Part shown: in pieces, positions 1-9,845 of the stretch
Layout: the number at the start of each line of letters is the position of its first letter
Position numbering within the stretch: position 1 is the first letter of the stretch
Translations under genes and position numbers: made by a program
Source: Caryophanales bacterium
GTDB lineage: Bacteria; Bacillota; Bacilli; Exiguobacteriales; Exiguobacteriaceae
Direction: 5' to 3'
Assembly: GCA_902363455.1 (NCBI GenBank)
Contig: CABJAC010000003.1
Coordinates: forward strand, 186,001 to 250,000
DNA length: 64,000 nt
Notes under the pieces: model-generated
Databases searched by the model: none
What the model was told of the DNA's origin: nothing
The model's input: only the letters and a program-made list of their open reading frames with translations

Positions 1-508
1 TGTTTTGCTCGACGTTGATGTGTCCTGATCCACCACAACGTTTACATGTTTCCGGATGTGTTCCCGGTTTGGCACCTGAACCGTGACACGTTCCGCAGTC
101 TTCTTCGACCGGAATCGTGATGACTTTCTCAACACCCGCGAACGCTTCCATGAAGTCGATTTCTTCGACATATTGCAAATCCTGCCCTTTGCGTGGAGCA
201 TTCGGATCTTGACGGCGTCCGCCGCCGAAGAACATGTCAAAGATGTCGCCGAACCCTTCCGCTCCGCCGAAGCCGCCGCCACCTTGTGATGGATCTTGGT
301 GACCAAACTGGTCGTAGCGGGCCCGTTGATTGTCGTCTGACAATACTTCATATGCTTCAGACAGCTCTTTGAATTTTTGGTCGGCATCGGCTTCCTTGTT
401 AACGTCCGGATGGTATGTCCGGGCGAGTTTTCGGTAAGCTCGTTTGATTTCTGCTGCTGAGGCATCGCGCGCGACGCCCAACACTTCATAATAATCGCGT
501 TTTTCCAC
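1..508 (-). CDS. dnaJ: Chaperone protein DnaJ, N-terminal part (cut by window edge)
   Basis: Hsp40 co-chaperone that delivers unfolded clients to DnaK and stimulates its ATPase in the cytoplasm. The visible 169 residues contain the J domain with its HPD motif (RTYHPDVN, around residue 33), then a Gly/Phe-rich linker ([13 protein letters not shown] and FFGGGRRQ), then the start of the cysteine-rich zinc domain (CGTCHGSG and CKRCGGSG). The rest lies beyond base 1. I chose GTG at 508 because GGGAG lies 7 bases before it; the in-frame ATG at 512-514 has that same SD only one base away. It follows dnaK in the chaperone operon, with a 12-bp hairpin in the gap. Only the missing C-terminal half is uncertain. 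Confidence 0.97.
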   Translation of the reverse strand, partial: MEKRDYYEVLGVARDASAAEIKRAYRKLARTYHPDVNKEADADQKFKELSEAYEVLSDDNQRARYDQFGHQDPSQGGGGFGGAEGFGDIFDMFFGGGRRQDPNAPRKGQDLQYVEEIDFMEAFAGVEKVITIPVEEDCGTCHGSGAKPGTHPETCKRCGGSGHINVEQN

Positions 509-581
509 GTGCATTCTCCCTCTCTTTGGTTCCGATTCAATTCATACTGTTTGATTTTACCGAACTTCATGCGACATGGAA

Positions 582-612
582 AGAGCCAAAGCGCGGATTA
601 CGCTTTGGCTCT
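582..612 (-). terminator. 12-bp perfect hairpin in the dnaK-dnaJ gap
   Basis: AGAGCCAAAGCG (582-593) pairs perfectly with CGCTTTGGCTCT (601-612) around a 7-base loop. On the transcribed minus strand it is followed by TTCCATG rather than a T-run, so it is more likely a partial terminator or mRNA processing/stability element that lowers dnaJ relative to dnaK than a full stop. The structure is seen; the role is inferred. Confidence 0.6.
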
Positions 613-641
613 CTCTAGCGCCCGAAAAATCGGTCGGTTAC

Positions 642-2492
<1,851 letters not shown>

Positions 2493-2514
2493 TTATTGTA
2501 GTTTCAAGGACATC

Positions 2515-3075
2515 TTATTCTGCGACTTTGACCATACTTGGGCGGATGACACGATCGTGTAATTTGTACCCTTTTTGGAATTCAGCTGTCACGACGCCTG
2601 ATTCGTGCTCTTCACTCGGCTCCTGAACGACTGCCTGATGCAGGTTCGGATCAAAGGCTTCTCCAACTGCTGGAATCTCAACGACGCCTTCATTTTGGAG
2701 TGTTTCCACCAATTGACGTTTAACCATCTCGACACCCGCTAAAACAGACTTCGTTTCTTCGTTGTCCGATTCAATCTGCAACGCACGATCGAGGTTATCC
2801 ACTAACGGGAGTAACTTTTCGACGATGGTCTGAGACGAGTACTTTGCACGGTTTTCGGCTTCAATCCGGTTCCGACGTTTGAAGTTGTCGAAATCCGCAC
2901 GGAGGCGTAATTCTGATGCTTTTGCTTCCGCCAGTTGCGCTTCGAAATCCGGTGTCGGTGCTTCTTCGACGAGATCCGCCTGTACGACTTCTTCTTCCGT
3001 CACTTCAACTGCTTCTGTTTGTTGCTCGGTAGTTTCTTCATTATTGAGGTTTTGATTCTGCTTTTTTTCTTCCAC
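2515..3075 (-). CDS. grpE: Nucleotide exchange factor GrpE
   Basis: Drives ADP release from DnaK, closing the Hsp70 cycle, and can act as a thermosensor. The 186-residue protein has the expected disordered acidic N-terminus (residues 1-40, rich in Glu and Gln), a long helical dimerisation region (about 45-110, ELRLRADFDNFKRR) and a C-terminal beta domain ending GYKLHDRVIRPSMVKV, the GrpE signature. The start is GTG at 3075, preceded by AAAGGGG at a rather long 11-base spacing. It sits 24 bases after hrcA and 46 before dnaK in one transcript. Confidence 0.98.
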   Translation of the reverse strand: MEEKKQNQNLNNEETTEQQTEAVEVTEEEVVQADLVEEAPTPDFEAQLAEAKASELRLRADFDNFKRRNRIEAENRAKYSSQTIVEKLLPLVDNLDRALQIESDNEETKSVLAGVEMVKRQLVETLQNEGVVEIPAVGEAFDPNLHQAVVQEPSEEHESGVVTAEFQKGYKLHDRVIRPSMVKVAE

Positions 3076-3099
3076 TCTGAATCGAGCCCCTTTCTATAT

Positions 3100-4137
3100 T
3101 CAATCTAAGTTGTTTTTACGCAACTCAGTTTGGAATGCTTGTAAAAGATGAATGATCGAGTTGATGCCTCGATTGTAATCCATCCGTTTTGGACCAATCA
3201 GCGCCAATGTCCCGAGTGAGATTCCATCTACGGAATAATGCGCCCGGATCACGCTACAGTCCTTCAGGGCATCGACATTGTTCTCGCTACCAATCGTAAT
3301 CAAGATTTGATTATCGAGATTCGGACTTAAAAAATCAAACAAGGCTTCCTGCTGTTCAATCAACTCGAGAACCGGTCGCAATTTCGCGACATCCTGAAAT
3401 TCCGGCTGATCAAACATGTTGGCTTTCCCCCCGAGATAAATCAAGGGACGTCCTTCATCCTGGTCCGTCAAGACGATATCAAGTGCTTTTGACAGCAAGG
3501 TCGTCTGTTCCGAATGCTCGGAACGAAACCGTCTGATTTCTTCGAGCAGACGGATACGCAACATGCTCAGCGGCGTTCCGCGTAGCGTTTGATTCAACCG
3601 TTCCATCAAGCGACTTGCCGCCTCACGTGAGAGGGCTTCCGCGAGCTGAAGTGTCTTATGTTCGACATGCCCTGTCTCCGTCACCAAAACGATGACGACA
3701 CGGCCTTCCGCTAAGGGAATCAGTTCTAAATGATGGAGACGTTGCCCTTCTTCTTTTGGACCTAATACAAGCGTCGTATAATGTGTCAATTCGCTCAACA
3801 AGTCCGCTGTATGTCGGATCAACCGATCATTTTCATTCACGGAATGGGCAAATAACGATTTTAACGCCTTTGCCTCTTGCGGTGAGATGCTTTCCGGACG
3901 AATCAGATGATCGACATAAAATCGATATCCAAGCTCGGATGGAATTCGGCCGGCAGATGTATGCGGCTTTTCAATCAATCCCATTTCTTCGAGGTCCGCC
4001 ATCTCATTTCGAATGGTCGCGGAACTGAACGTCACGTCACTCCGTTTTGAGAGCGTCCGTGAGCCGACGGGTTGAGCGGTTTTGATATAATCATCGACGA
4101 TTGCACGTAAAATCAACAATTGGCGATCCGTCAGCAC
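3100..4137 (-). CDS. hrcA: Heat-inducible transcription repressor HrcA
   Basis: Dimeric repressor of class I heat-shock genes; binds CIRCE. The N-terminal winged helix includes [17 protein letters not shown] and [27 protein letters not shown]; the rest is the GAF-like effector domain, ending in an inserted dimerisation region. I place the start at GTG 4137 (345 aa): SD AAGGTGG lies exactly 8 bases upstream, and the resulting N-terminus [10 protein letters not shown] matches the known B. subtilis HrcA start (MLTNRQLLIL). A GTG at 4149 would overlap that SD. The gene is autoregulated through the CIRCE element just downstream of its promoter. Confidence 0.97.
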   Translation of the reverse strand: MLTDRQLLILRAIVDDYIKTAQPVGSRTLSKRSDVTFSSATIRNEMADLEEMGLIEKPHTSAGRIPSELGYRFYVDHLIRPESISPQEAKALKSLFAHSVNENDRLIRHTADLLSELTHYTTLVLGPKEEGQRLHHLELIPLAEGRVVIVLVTETGHVEHKTLQLAEALSREAASRLMERLNQTLRGTPLSMLRIRLLEEIRRFRSEHSEQTTLLSKALDIVLTDQDEGRPLIYLGGKANMFDQPEFQDVAKLRPVLELIEQQEALFDFLSPNLDNQILITIGSENNVDALKDCSVIRAHYSVDGISLGTLALIGPKRMDYNRGINSIIHLLQAFQTELRKNNLD

Positions 4138-4158
4138 CTTCTTCACCACCTTATTTTG

Positions 4159-4185
4159 TTAGCACTCACTTTTAACGAGTGCTAA
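4159..4185 (-). promoter_or_regulatory. CIRCE operator (HrcA binding site)
   Basis: A perfect inverted repeat TTAGCACTC-N9-GAGTGCTAA, the exact CIRCE consensus, lies between the hrcA promoter (-10 at 4196-4201) and the hrcA start, so HrcA bound here would block the whole hrcA-grpE-dnaK-dnaJ operon. Confidence 0.98.
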
Positions 4186-4195
4186 TTACATCTTT

Positions 4196-4224
4196 ACTAT
4201 AAGGAATCATGGAAATGATGTCAA
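4196..4224 (-). promoter_or_regulatory. SigA-type promoter of the hrcA operon
   Basis: On the minus strand TTGACA (4224-4219), a 17-base spacer and TATAGT (4201-4196) form a near-perfect vegetative promoter. Transcription would start near 4189, immediately before CIRCE. Confidence 0.9.
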
Positions 4225-4241
4225 CCAATTTGCTGAACCCT

Positions 4242-4270
4242 TTGAAGACTTTCCCATTCTGCGATACAGT
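4242..4270 (+). promoter_or_regulatory. Promoter of the 31-residue peptide gene
   Basis: TTGAAG (4242-4247), a 17-base spacer and TACAGT (4265-4270) resemble a SigA promoter, pointing away from hrcA. The start codon follows 28 bases after the -10 box with a good SD between, so the small gene has its own transcription signal. Confidence 0.65.
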
Positions 4271-4297
4271 GAAACAAACAAGAAAAGGATGAGGTCC

Positions 4298-4393
4298 ATG
4301 CTGGAACTGTTTGCAATGGCCGGTGTGTTCGTCTGGGTATTCATCGCCATCATCGGAACAACAGCCTACTTTTTACGAAAACCCAAAAAATAA
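4298..4393 (+). CDS. Small single-span membrane peptide (31 aa)
   Basis: I do not recognise this gene. It encodes 31 residues: a short N-terminus (MLELFAM), one hydrophobic helix (about residues 8-26, rich in Val, Ile, Phe and Trp) and a basic tail RKPKK, which predicts a membrane peptide with a cytoplasmic C-terminus. Support for it being real: a promoter at 4242-4270, an SD (AGGATGAGG) just upstream of ATG 4298, and a strong bidirectional terminator that begins at its stop codon. It lies divergent to hrcA and convergent to hemW. An in-frame ATG at 4289 falls inside the SD and is unlikely. Confidence 0.65.
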   Translation: MLELFAMAGVFVWVFIAIIGTTAYFLRKPKK

Positions 4394-4436
4394 AACGGCG
4401 TCCGCATACTTTTGTATGGACGCCGTTTTATTTTTT
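4391..4436. terminator. Bidirectional terminator between the small peptide gene and hemW
   Basis: TAAAACGGCGTCC (4391-4403) pairs with GGACGCCGTTTTA (4418-4430), a 13-bp stem followed by T-rich sequence on the plus strand and A/T-rich sequence on the other side. The left arm contains the stop codon of the small peptide gene. Confidence 0.9.
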
Positions 4437-5601
4437 AAACTTGATCTGTTTTCTGCTCTTCAATCTCTGCCTCACCGATAAACTCGGCAAACACTTCATT
4501 GGCGAGCGGTACACCGGCATCTGTCAAACGGATATGTGTCGCTGTCCGCTCGACCAGTCCGCGCGGCAACAATTTCGCAATCGTCTGTCCAAAGACTTGG
4601 TCAAGCGAGTACCCGTATTTCGCTTCGAAGTGCTGTTCAGACACCCCTTCTTTCATCCGTAATCCGAGAAACATCTCTTCTTCCATCCGTTCCACTTCCG
4701 TCAACAACGTCTCATTGCGGACCGGTAATCCCTCCGCTTTGATGTAGTGCGGAATCGGTGCGATGTTCGCCCGACGCGTCTTGTTGATATAACTGTGTGA
4801 CCCGGCACCAAATCCGTAATATTCGTCATTTTCCCAGTAGACCCGGTTATGCCGGCTTTCCCGACCCGGTAAAGAAAAGTTCGAAATTTCATATTGATCT
4901 AATCCACCGGCTTCAATCGTTTCAATCATTAGGCGATACATGTCCGCCTCTAGATCCTGCGTCGGCAACGGCAACTTCCCTTTTCGTTCTTGAATCGCAA
5001 AAACCGTATGCGGCTCAAGAATCAAAGAGTATGACGAGATATGCGTAATCGGTAAACGCAAGGCCCGTTCAACATCATACCGGACTTGTTCAAGCGTTTG
5101 ATTCGGTAAGCCAAACATCAAATCCACCGAGATGTTGTCAAATCGTTTTGCAGCATGCTCCAATGTTTCGGCCACTTTGGCTTCCCGATGCGTCCGTCCG
5201 ATCCGTTCGAGTAATCCGTCGTCAAACGACTGGACACCAAAGCTGACCCGGTTGACGCCGCCCGCTTTCATGATATCGAGTTTTTCCGGCGAGACGCCGT
5301 CCGGATTGGATTCGACCGTATATTCCAGGGTGTCATCCGTCAGCGGCAAAAGATGTTTTTTAATGATGTCCATCAAACGTTGCATTTGATCTTCGTTTAA
5401 GGCGGTCGGTGTGCCTCCCCCGATAAAAATCGTTTCGAGTCGATCCGTCGGGTATTGTTGTAACGTGAGTTGGATTTCTCGTTCTAACGCATCCAGATAT
5501 TCAGCGACCGGCTGATTTTTTAAAAAGACTTTATTAAAGTCGCAATAGTAACAAATATGTTCACAAAACGGAATGTGGACATATGCGGCGCGTGGAGTCA
5601 T
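4435..5601 (-). CDS. hemW: Radical SAM family heme chaperone HemW
   Basis: Member of the HemN/HemW family, historically called oxygen-independent coproporphyrinogen oxidase; HemW members are now regarded as heme-binding chaperones. The 388 residues begin with the radical SAM core and the CX3CX2C cluster motif in HIPFCEHICYYCDF (about residue 10-25), followed by FIGGGTPTAL and NRVSFGVQSFDD, both family signatures. The C-terminal HemN domain is present. The size and genomic position (after lepA, before hrcA) match B. subtilis HemW rather than true HemN. It is 67 bases downstream of lepA. SD GGATGAGG precedes the ATG. Confidence 0.92.
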   Translation of the reverse strand: MTPRAAYVHIPFCEHICYYCDFNKVFLKNQPVAEYLDALEREIQLTLQQYPTDRLETIFIGGGTPTALNEDQMQRLMDIIKKHLLPLTDDTLEYTVESNPDGVSPEKLDIMKAGGVNRVSFGVQSFDDGLLERIGRTHREAKVAETLEHAAKRFDNISVDLMFGLPNQTLEQVRYDVERALRLPITHISSYSLILEPHTVFAIQERKGKLPLPTQDLEADMYRLMIETIEAGGLDQYEISNFSLPGRESRHNRVYWENDEYYGFGAGSHSYINKTRRANIAPIPHYIKAEGLPVRNETLLTEVERMEEEMFLGLRMKEGVSEQHFEAKYGYSLDQVFGQTIAKLLPRGLVERTATHIRLTDAGVPLANEVFAEFIGEAEIEEQKTDQV

Positions 5602-5627
5602 TTCGCCTCATCCTTTCTTCACTTAAA

Positions 5628-5662
5628 CAGAAAAAGGGTGCGCCAGAAACGCCCCCTTTGTG
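5628..5662 (-). terminator. Hairpin after lepA
   Basis: On the minus strand AAAGGGGGCG and CGCACCCTTTTT form an imperfect stem around a 7-base loop, ending in a short T-run. It would partly separate lepA from hemW transcription. Confidence 0.55.
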
Positions 5663-5668
5663 TCTTCT

Positions 5669-7504
5669 TTAATCTTCATCCATCGACAGAACCGACATGA
5701 AGGCTTCTTGCGGTACCTCTACCGAGCCTACCATCTTCATCCGTTTCTTACCTTCTTTTTGCTTCTCGAGCAATTTACGTTTACGCGAAATGTCTCCGCC
5801 GTAACACTTGGCGAGAACATTTTTCCGTAATGCTTTAATTGTCGAACGGGCGACAATCTTCGTTCCGACGGCTGCTTGAATCGGTACTTCAAACTGCATC
5901 CGTGGAATCAGTTCTTTTAATTTGTCAACGATGACTTTCCCACGCTCGTACGCAAAATCACGGTGAACGATGAAGCTCAGTGCATCAACGTTTTCATTAT
6001 TTAAGAGAATATCCATCTTAACGAGACGCGATTGATGATATCCAATCAGTTCATAATCCAGCGACGCATAACCTTTTGTACTTGATTTCAACTGATCAAA
6101 GAAATCGTAGACGATTTCCGACAACGGAAGTTCGTACGTGATTTTAACACGTGTCGTATCGATATATTCCATATCAATGAATGTTCCGCGTTTCTTTTGA
6201 CAAAGTTCCATGATGGCACCGACGTAATCGTTTGGTGTCATGACCGCTGCCTTGACGTACGGTTCTTCGATAAACTCGACTTTTTGTTGCTCTGGCATCT
6301 TCGACGGATTATCGACGTGGAGCACTTCTCCGGCTGTTGTCGTGACATGATAGATAACCGATGGAGCCGTCGTAATCATATCAATGTTGAACTCACGTTC
6401 GATCCGTTCCTGAATGATTTCCATATGGAGCATACCAAGGAAACCACAACGGAAACCGAATCCGAGTGCTTGTGATGTTTCCGGCTCGAATTCAAGTGCC
6501 GCGTCACTTAACTGCAGACGTTCAAGCGCTTCACGTAAATCGTTGTAACGTGCTGCGTCAATCGGATAGAGACCACAGTACACCATCGGGTTCATCTTCC
6601 GGTATCCCGGTAAAGCTTCTGTCGCCGGTTGTTTCGCCAAGGTAATCGTATCCCCGACGCGAACATCGCCGACGGTTTTAATGGAAGCCGATAACGTACC
6701 AACGTCTCCGACCGTTAATTCTTTTTGACGGAGTGGCTTCGGTGTCGAGACAGCGAGTTCCAAAACTTCAAAGTCTTTTCCGGTCGACATCATCCGGATC
6801 TTGTCACCGATCTTAACCGTTCCGTTGACGACACGAATCGACGCGACAACACCACGATAGGCATCATAATACGAATCGAAAATCAACGCTTCGAGTGGTG
6901 CTTCCGGGTCACCCGTCGGTGCCGGCACTTTCGCAACGATTTGTTCAAGGATTTCTTCAATCCCGATACCAGCTTTCGCGGATGTCGGAACAGCTTCGGA
7001 AGCATCCAGTCCGATTACGTCTTCAATTTCTTGACGGACACGTTCGACGTCCGCCGACGGTAAATCAATCTTATTGATGATCGGCAAGATTTCCAAGTCG
7101 TTATCGAGCGCCAAATACACGTTAGCAAGTGTTTGCGCCTCGATTCCTTGCGCCGCATCGACGACGAGTACAGCGCCCTCACATGCTGCGAGTGAACGGG
7201 AGACTTCGTATGTGAAGTCGACGTGTCCTGGTGTATCAATCAGATGGAGGATATATTCCTCACCATCTTTTGCCGTATACTTTAATTGAACGGCATTCAA
7301 TTTAATGGTAATCCCGCGTTCGCGTTCCAAGTCCATCGCATCCAGTGTCTGATCTTTCATCTCACGTGATGTCAAAGCACCTGTTTTTTCTAAAATACGG
7401 TCTGCAAGCGTCGATTTCCCGTGGTCGATATGGGCGATGATAGAGAAATTACGAATACTTTTTTGCCGCTTTAAACGATCTGCATTATTCATGTTTATAG
7501 TCAC
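5669..7504 (-). CDS. lepA: Elongation factor 4 (LepA)
   Basis: Ribosome-bound translational GTPase affecting back-translocation and initiation/biogenesis. The 611 residues match the family. G motifs are clear: G1 AHIDHGKST (about residue 24), G3 DTPGH with [12 protein letters not shown]4 NKID ([13 protein letters not shown]) and G5 SAK. Domain II, the EF-G-like domains III and V ([18 protein letters not shown]) and the LepA-specific C-terminal domain ([32 protein letters not shown] region) are all present. B. subtilis has gpr, spoIIP and yqxA between rpsT and lepA; none is here. Confidence 0.99.
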   Translation of the reverse strand: MTINMNNADRLKRQKSIRNFSIIAHIDHGKSTLADRILEKTGALTSREMKDQTLDAMDLERERGITIKLNAVQLKYTAKDGEEYILHLIDTPGHVDFTYEVSRSLAACEGAVLVVDAAQGIEAQTLANVYLALDNDLEILPIINKIDLPSADVERVRQEIEDVIGLDASEAVPTSAKAGIGIEEILEQIVAKVPAPTGDPEAPLEALIFDSYYDAYRGVVASIRVVNGTVKIGDKIRMMSTGKDFEVLELAVSTPKPLRQKELTVGDVGTLSASIKTVGDVRVGDTITLAKQPATEALPGYRKMNPMVYCGLYPIDAARYNDLREALERLQLSDAALEFEPETSQALGFGFRCGFLGMLHMEIIQERIEREFNIDMITTAPSVIYHVTTTAGEVLHVDNPSKMPEQQKVEFIEEPYVKAAVMTPNDYVGAIMELCQKKRGTFIDMEYIDTTRVKITYELPLSEIVYDFFDQLKSSTKGYASLDYELIGYHQSRLVKMDILLNNENVDALSFIVHRDFAYERGKVIVDKLKELIPRMQFEVPIQAAVGTKIVARSTIKALRKNVLAKCYGGDISRKRKLLEKQKEGKKRMKMVGSVEVPQEAFMSVLSMDED

Positions 7505-7535
7505 CTTACCTTATAGTCAAACGTACATACGCTTC

Positions 7536-7544
7536 ATTATACCA
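7536..7544 (-). promoter_or_regulatory. Extended -10 promoter of lepA
   Basis: Minus strand TGG-TATAAT (7544-7536) is an extended -10 element with a consensus hexamer; the upstream -35 (GGTGCA, 17 bases away) is poor, as is usual for extended -10 promoters. It lies 32 bases before the lepA start. Confidence 0.7.
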
Positions 7545-7618
7545 AAAATAACACGGGGTGCACCATCTCGTTTTGTTTTCCCAAAAAACAAAAATCGAAA
7601 GAAACCCTAGAGCTGTTA

Positions 7619-7647
7619 TTGCTTTTAAGAAAAACGTTTGCTACAAT
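7619..7647 (+). promoter_or_regulatory. SigA-type promoter of rpsT
   Basis: TTGCTT (7619-7624), a 17-base spacer and TACAAT (7642-7647) precede the rpsT start by about 80 bases. The resulting leader of roughly 70 bases is long enough for S20 autoregulation, but I see no defined structure. Confidence 0.6.
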
Positions 7648-7725
7648 TGTGTTTGTTCTGTTGAACGATAAATGCAGATATGCGAATATAAATCTCGAAT
7701 GAGTTTTCTTGGAGGTGAATCATCC

Positions 7726-7986
7726 ATGGCTAACATTAAATCAGCAATCAAGCGTGTTAAAACAGCTGAAAAACGCCGCGTCGCTAACGTACAACGTAAA
7801 TCGTCTATGCGTTCAGCTATCAAAGCAGTCGAAACTTTCGCTACTGAAGGCAACAAAGAGCAAGCGCTCGTAGCTTTCAACACAGCATCTAAGAAAATCG
7901 ACAAAGCTGCTGCTAAAGGTCTTATCCACAGCAACAAAGCTGGTCGTGACAAATCACGTCTCGCTCGTCTCGTAAACGCACTTTAA
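7726..7986 (+). CDS. rpsT: 30S ribosomal protein S20
   Basis: Primary 16S rRNA-binding protein of the small subunit. The 86-residue basic, helical sequence [18 protein letters not shown] and the C-terminal [20 protein letters not shown] are the S20 signatures. I chose ATG 7726 because a strong SD (GGAGGTG, 7711-7717) precedes it and because upstream in-frame ATGs would add a non-conserved extension. The gene is monocistronic, divergent from lepA, with a terminator shortly after the stop. Confidence 0.98.
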   Translation: MANIKSAIKRVKTAEKRRVANVQRKSSMRSAIKAVETFATEGNKEQALVAFNTASKKIDKAAAKGLIHSNKAGRDKSRLARLVNAL

Positions 7987-8011
7987 TTCTTCTTTGAAGG
8001 ATACAGTGATC

Positions 8012-8048
8012 GATCGCCACCAGGAGCTTGCTCCAGTGGTGATTTTTT
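8012..8048 (+). terminator. rpsT terminator
   Basis: An interrupted stem (CGCCACCAGGAGC against GCTCCAGTGGTG with a TT-type loop) is followed by a 7-T run (8043-8049), a classic intrinsic terminator. Confidence 0.88.
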
Positions 8049-8056
8049 TATGTTTA

Positions 8057-8089
8057 AAAAACCATCCGGCTGTTTGTCGGATGGTTTTT
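8057..8089. terminator. Second hairpin, terminator for the holA-acetyltransferase operon
   Basis: AAAAACCATCCG (8057-8068) pairs with CGGATGGTTTTT (8078-8089). Read on the minus strand it ends the acetyltransferase transcript with a T-run; it also backs up rpsT termination. Confidence 0.88.
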
Positions 8090-8097
8090 GATTTCCG

Positions 8098-8529
8098 TTA
8101 GAAGCAATCCACCATGACATGATGTGGACCGATTCCTTCGATTTCGAATGACTCGCTCGCAACCGTCAACCCCAATCGTTCGTAAAAAGGAACGGCATTG
8201 AGTCGAGCGTTACACCACCAACCGTCTGCACCTTTTGCTTTCAGTCGATTCCGTGCCTCTTCTAACAATGCTTTTCCGTATCCTTCTCCACGGACAGCAG
8301 GACTCGATGCCATCCCTCGTAATTGATAGGTCAATTCCGGATACGCCTCATGAGGACGATTGGAGAAAGTACCGATAGCTACAATCCGTCCGTCTTTAAC
8401 GGCTCCTAAATGAAAAGTGGATTCGAGATCATCGTCCGGATAGACACACATTTCAATCGGCTGGTTGGGACGTAACACTTCTTTTCGAAGTGGAATGACC
8501 TCTGTTGCTGAAATGATTCGAATCTCCAT
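8098..8529 (-). CDS. GNAT family N-acetyltransferase
   Basis: Cytoplasmic acetyl-CoA-dependent acetyltransferase of 143 residues. The acetyl-CoA-binding motif A is RGEGYGKALLEEARNRL (about 80-97, R/Q-X-X-G-X-G/A pattern RGEGYGKA), preceded by a beta-bulge strand LRGMASSPAVRG and followed by GADGWWCNARLNAVPFYERLGL, typical of small-molecule acetylating GNATs. Substrate unknown. SD AGGAGGC precedes the ATG. It follows holA by 12 bases, so both are probably cotranscribed; this gene is absent at this place in B. subtilis. Confidence 0.85.
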   Translation of the reverse strand: MEIRIISATEVIPLRKEVLRPNQPIEMCVYPDDDLESTFHLGAVKDGRIVAIGTFSNRPHEAYPELTYQLRGMASSPAVRGEGYGKALLEEARNRLKAKGADGWWCNARLNAVPFYERLGLTVASESFEIEGIGPHHVMVDCF

Positions 8530-8541
8530 CTGCTCTGCCTC

Positions 8542-9543
8542 CTATAATGTAGCAAGCCGGACAATCAGGGCGTCAAACAAGATCCGTTTGTCCCCTCGGC
8601 CCGTCTTCATACCCTCGTCTGTCGTCGTGATTGCGACCAATGCTTGTTCGAGCTGCGCGAACGTAAATCGTTTACCAGCCTGCAGGGCGAGTTTGATCGC
8701 ATATGGATGCGCCCCGACTTTGGACGCGATTTGCCGTTCCCCGTACCCTTGTTCTGCCAGACGTTTGGACAACAACATCATCCGGTACTGTCGTGCCATC
8801 AGACCAAGTAACGCCAACACTTCCTGTCCCTGCTTTTCGAGATCGCGAATCAATCGAATCGCCGGTTCAAGTTGTCGTTTCATTAGATAATCCGTCAGTT
8901 GGAACACATTATCCTCTAACGTCCGTGGCACCAGTAAATTAACATCTTCCAGTTCAATCGTCGGATGATCTCCGGCATAGAGCATGAGTTTATCCAGTTC
9001 ACGTGTCAGCGTCGCCCACATCTCACCCGTCAGGAAAATCAATCGTTCGATGGCAGGCCGTTCCATCCGGTACCCTTTGTCATTGACAGCATCCATCACG
9101 AAACGAAACAGTTCTTCCGTCGTCGGTTTTTTTGCTTCGAGTACGACAGCCCGGTCTTTTAACCGTTTGACGATCGTTTTTCGCTCATCCAGTTTTTCCG
9201 CTTCGACAATCAAGACGACAACTGCATAGTCCGCGGGCTGAACGATGTATTCGGCCAATCGTTCCACATTATGCGTTTTCTTATCTTTTACACCGGTCAA
9301 AAAAGTCGCCGGTTTGGCGATGACGACACGGTAATCACTCAAAAAAGGAACCGTTTCCGCTTCATCGAGTACCGCATCGAGGGGTTGATCGTTTAAATCA
9401 ATCTTCATGTAATCAAAGCGTTCACCATCCGGCAACGCAGCTTTGACGATTTCACGTTCCCACTCTTCCAAAAGGTGTCGTTCCGTTCCATATAATAAAT
9501 AAAGGTTCGCCAGTTTTCCGTTGACAAGCCAAGGTGTTTTCAT
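8542..9543 (-). CDS. holA: DNA polymerase III subunit delta
   Basis: Clamp-loader subunit that opens the beta sliding clamp. The 333-residue protein has the HolA N-terminal AAA+-like fold beginning LYLLYGTERHLLEEW, a middle part with KKPTTEELFRF, and the C-terminal collar domain with LVPRTLEDNVFQLTDYLMKR and LLGLMARQYRMMLLSK, all characteristic of HolA/YqeN. I prefer ATG 9543 because GGTGGGG lies 5 bases upstream; a GTG at 9555 would extend the protein by four residues but has no SD. Position next to yqzM and the comE genes agrees with B. subtilis yqeN. Confidence 0.94.
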   Translation of the reverse strand: MKTPWLVNGKLANLYLLYGTERHLLEEWEREIVKAALPDGERFDYMKIDLNDQPLDAVLDEAETVPFLSDYRVVIAKPATFLTGVKDKKTHNVERLAEYIVQPADYAVVVLIVEAEKLDERKTIVKRLKDRAVVLEAKKPTTEELFRFVMDAVNDKGYRMERPAIERLIFLTGEMWATLTRELDKLMLYAGDHPTIELEDVNLLVPRTLEDNVFQLTDYLMKRQLEPAIRLIRDLEKQGQEVLALLGLMARQYRMMLLSKRLAEQGYGERQIASKVGAHPYAIKLALQAGKRFTFAQLEQALVAITTTDEGMKTGRGDKRILFDALIVRLATL

Positions 9544-9645
9544 CTTCCCCACCACATTTCACAGTTTGTTCTTAACTTCATCATAGATAATCCTCTTTTA
9601 TTCCGCTATACTAGAAGCGGAATCTATTTTTAGGGGGAATGCAGC

Positions 9646-9807
9646 ATGGCACATTCAGTACGTCCACCAAGTGAGAATGCGTTTGAAAACGATATTCAGT
9701 CAAAACGTAATGACGCGCTCGACTCAGCGGTCGGTTTTGGCGCATCGTTCGGTTTTTTCGCAGTCTTGTTCATCATTGGCGTTGTAATTAAATTCTTAAG
9801 CCTATAA
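9646..9807 (+). CDS. yqzM: YqzM family small membrane protein
   Basis: A 53-residue protein of unknown function. FENDIQSKRNDALDSAVGF followed by one hydrophobic helix (FGFFAVLFIIGVVIKF, about residues 35-50) closely matches what I recall of the YqzM family, including its place beside holA in B. subtilis, where the protein is about 44 residues. Here the N-terminus has an extra stretch (MAHSVRPPSENA). SD AGGGGG lies 8 bases before ATG 9646. Monocistronic, with a terminator right after it. Topology: N-terminus in the cytoplasm, single span. Confidence 0.88.
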   Translation: MAHSVRPPSENAFENDIQSKRNDALDSAVGFGASFGFFAVLFIIGVVIKFLSL

Positions 9808-9812
9808 TCAGT

Positions 9813-9845
9813 AAAACAGCAACCTTGGGGGGTTGCTGTTTTTTA
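9813..9845. terminator. Bidirectional terminator between yqzM and comEC
   Basis: AAAACAGCAACC (9813-9824) pairs with GGTTGCTGTTTT (9831-9842) around a 6-base loop, with T-rich sequence beyond. It ends yqzM (plus) and comEC (minus). Confidence 0.92.

Noticed and set aside
7641..7952. Minus-strand open frame across rpsT
   Set aside because: Covers the conserved S20 gene in antisense and has no translation signal.
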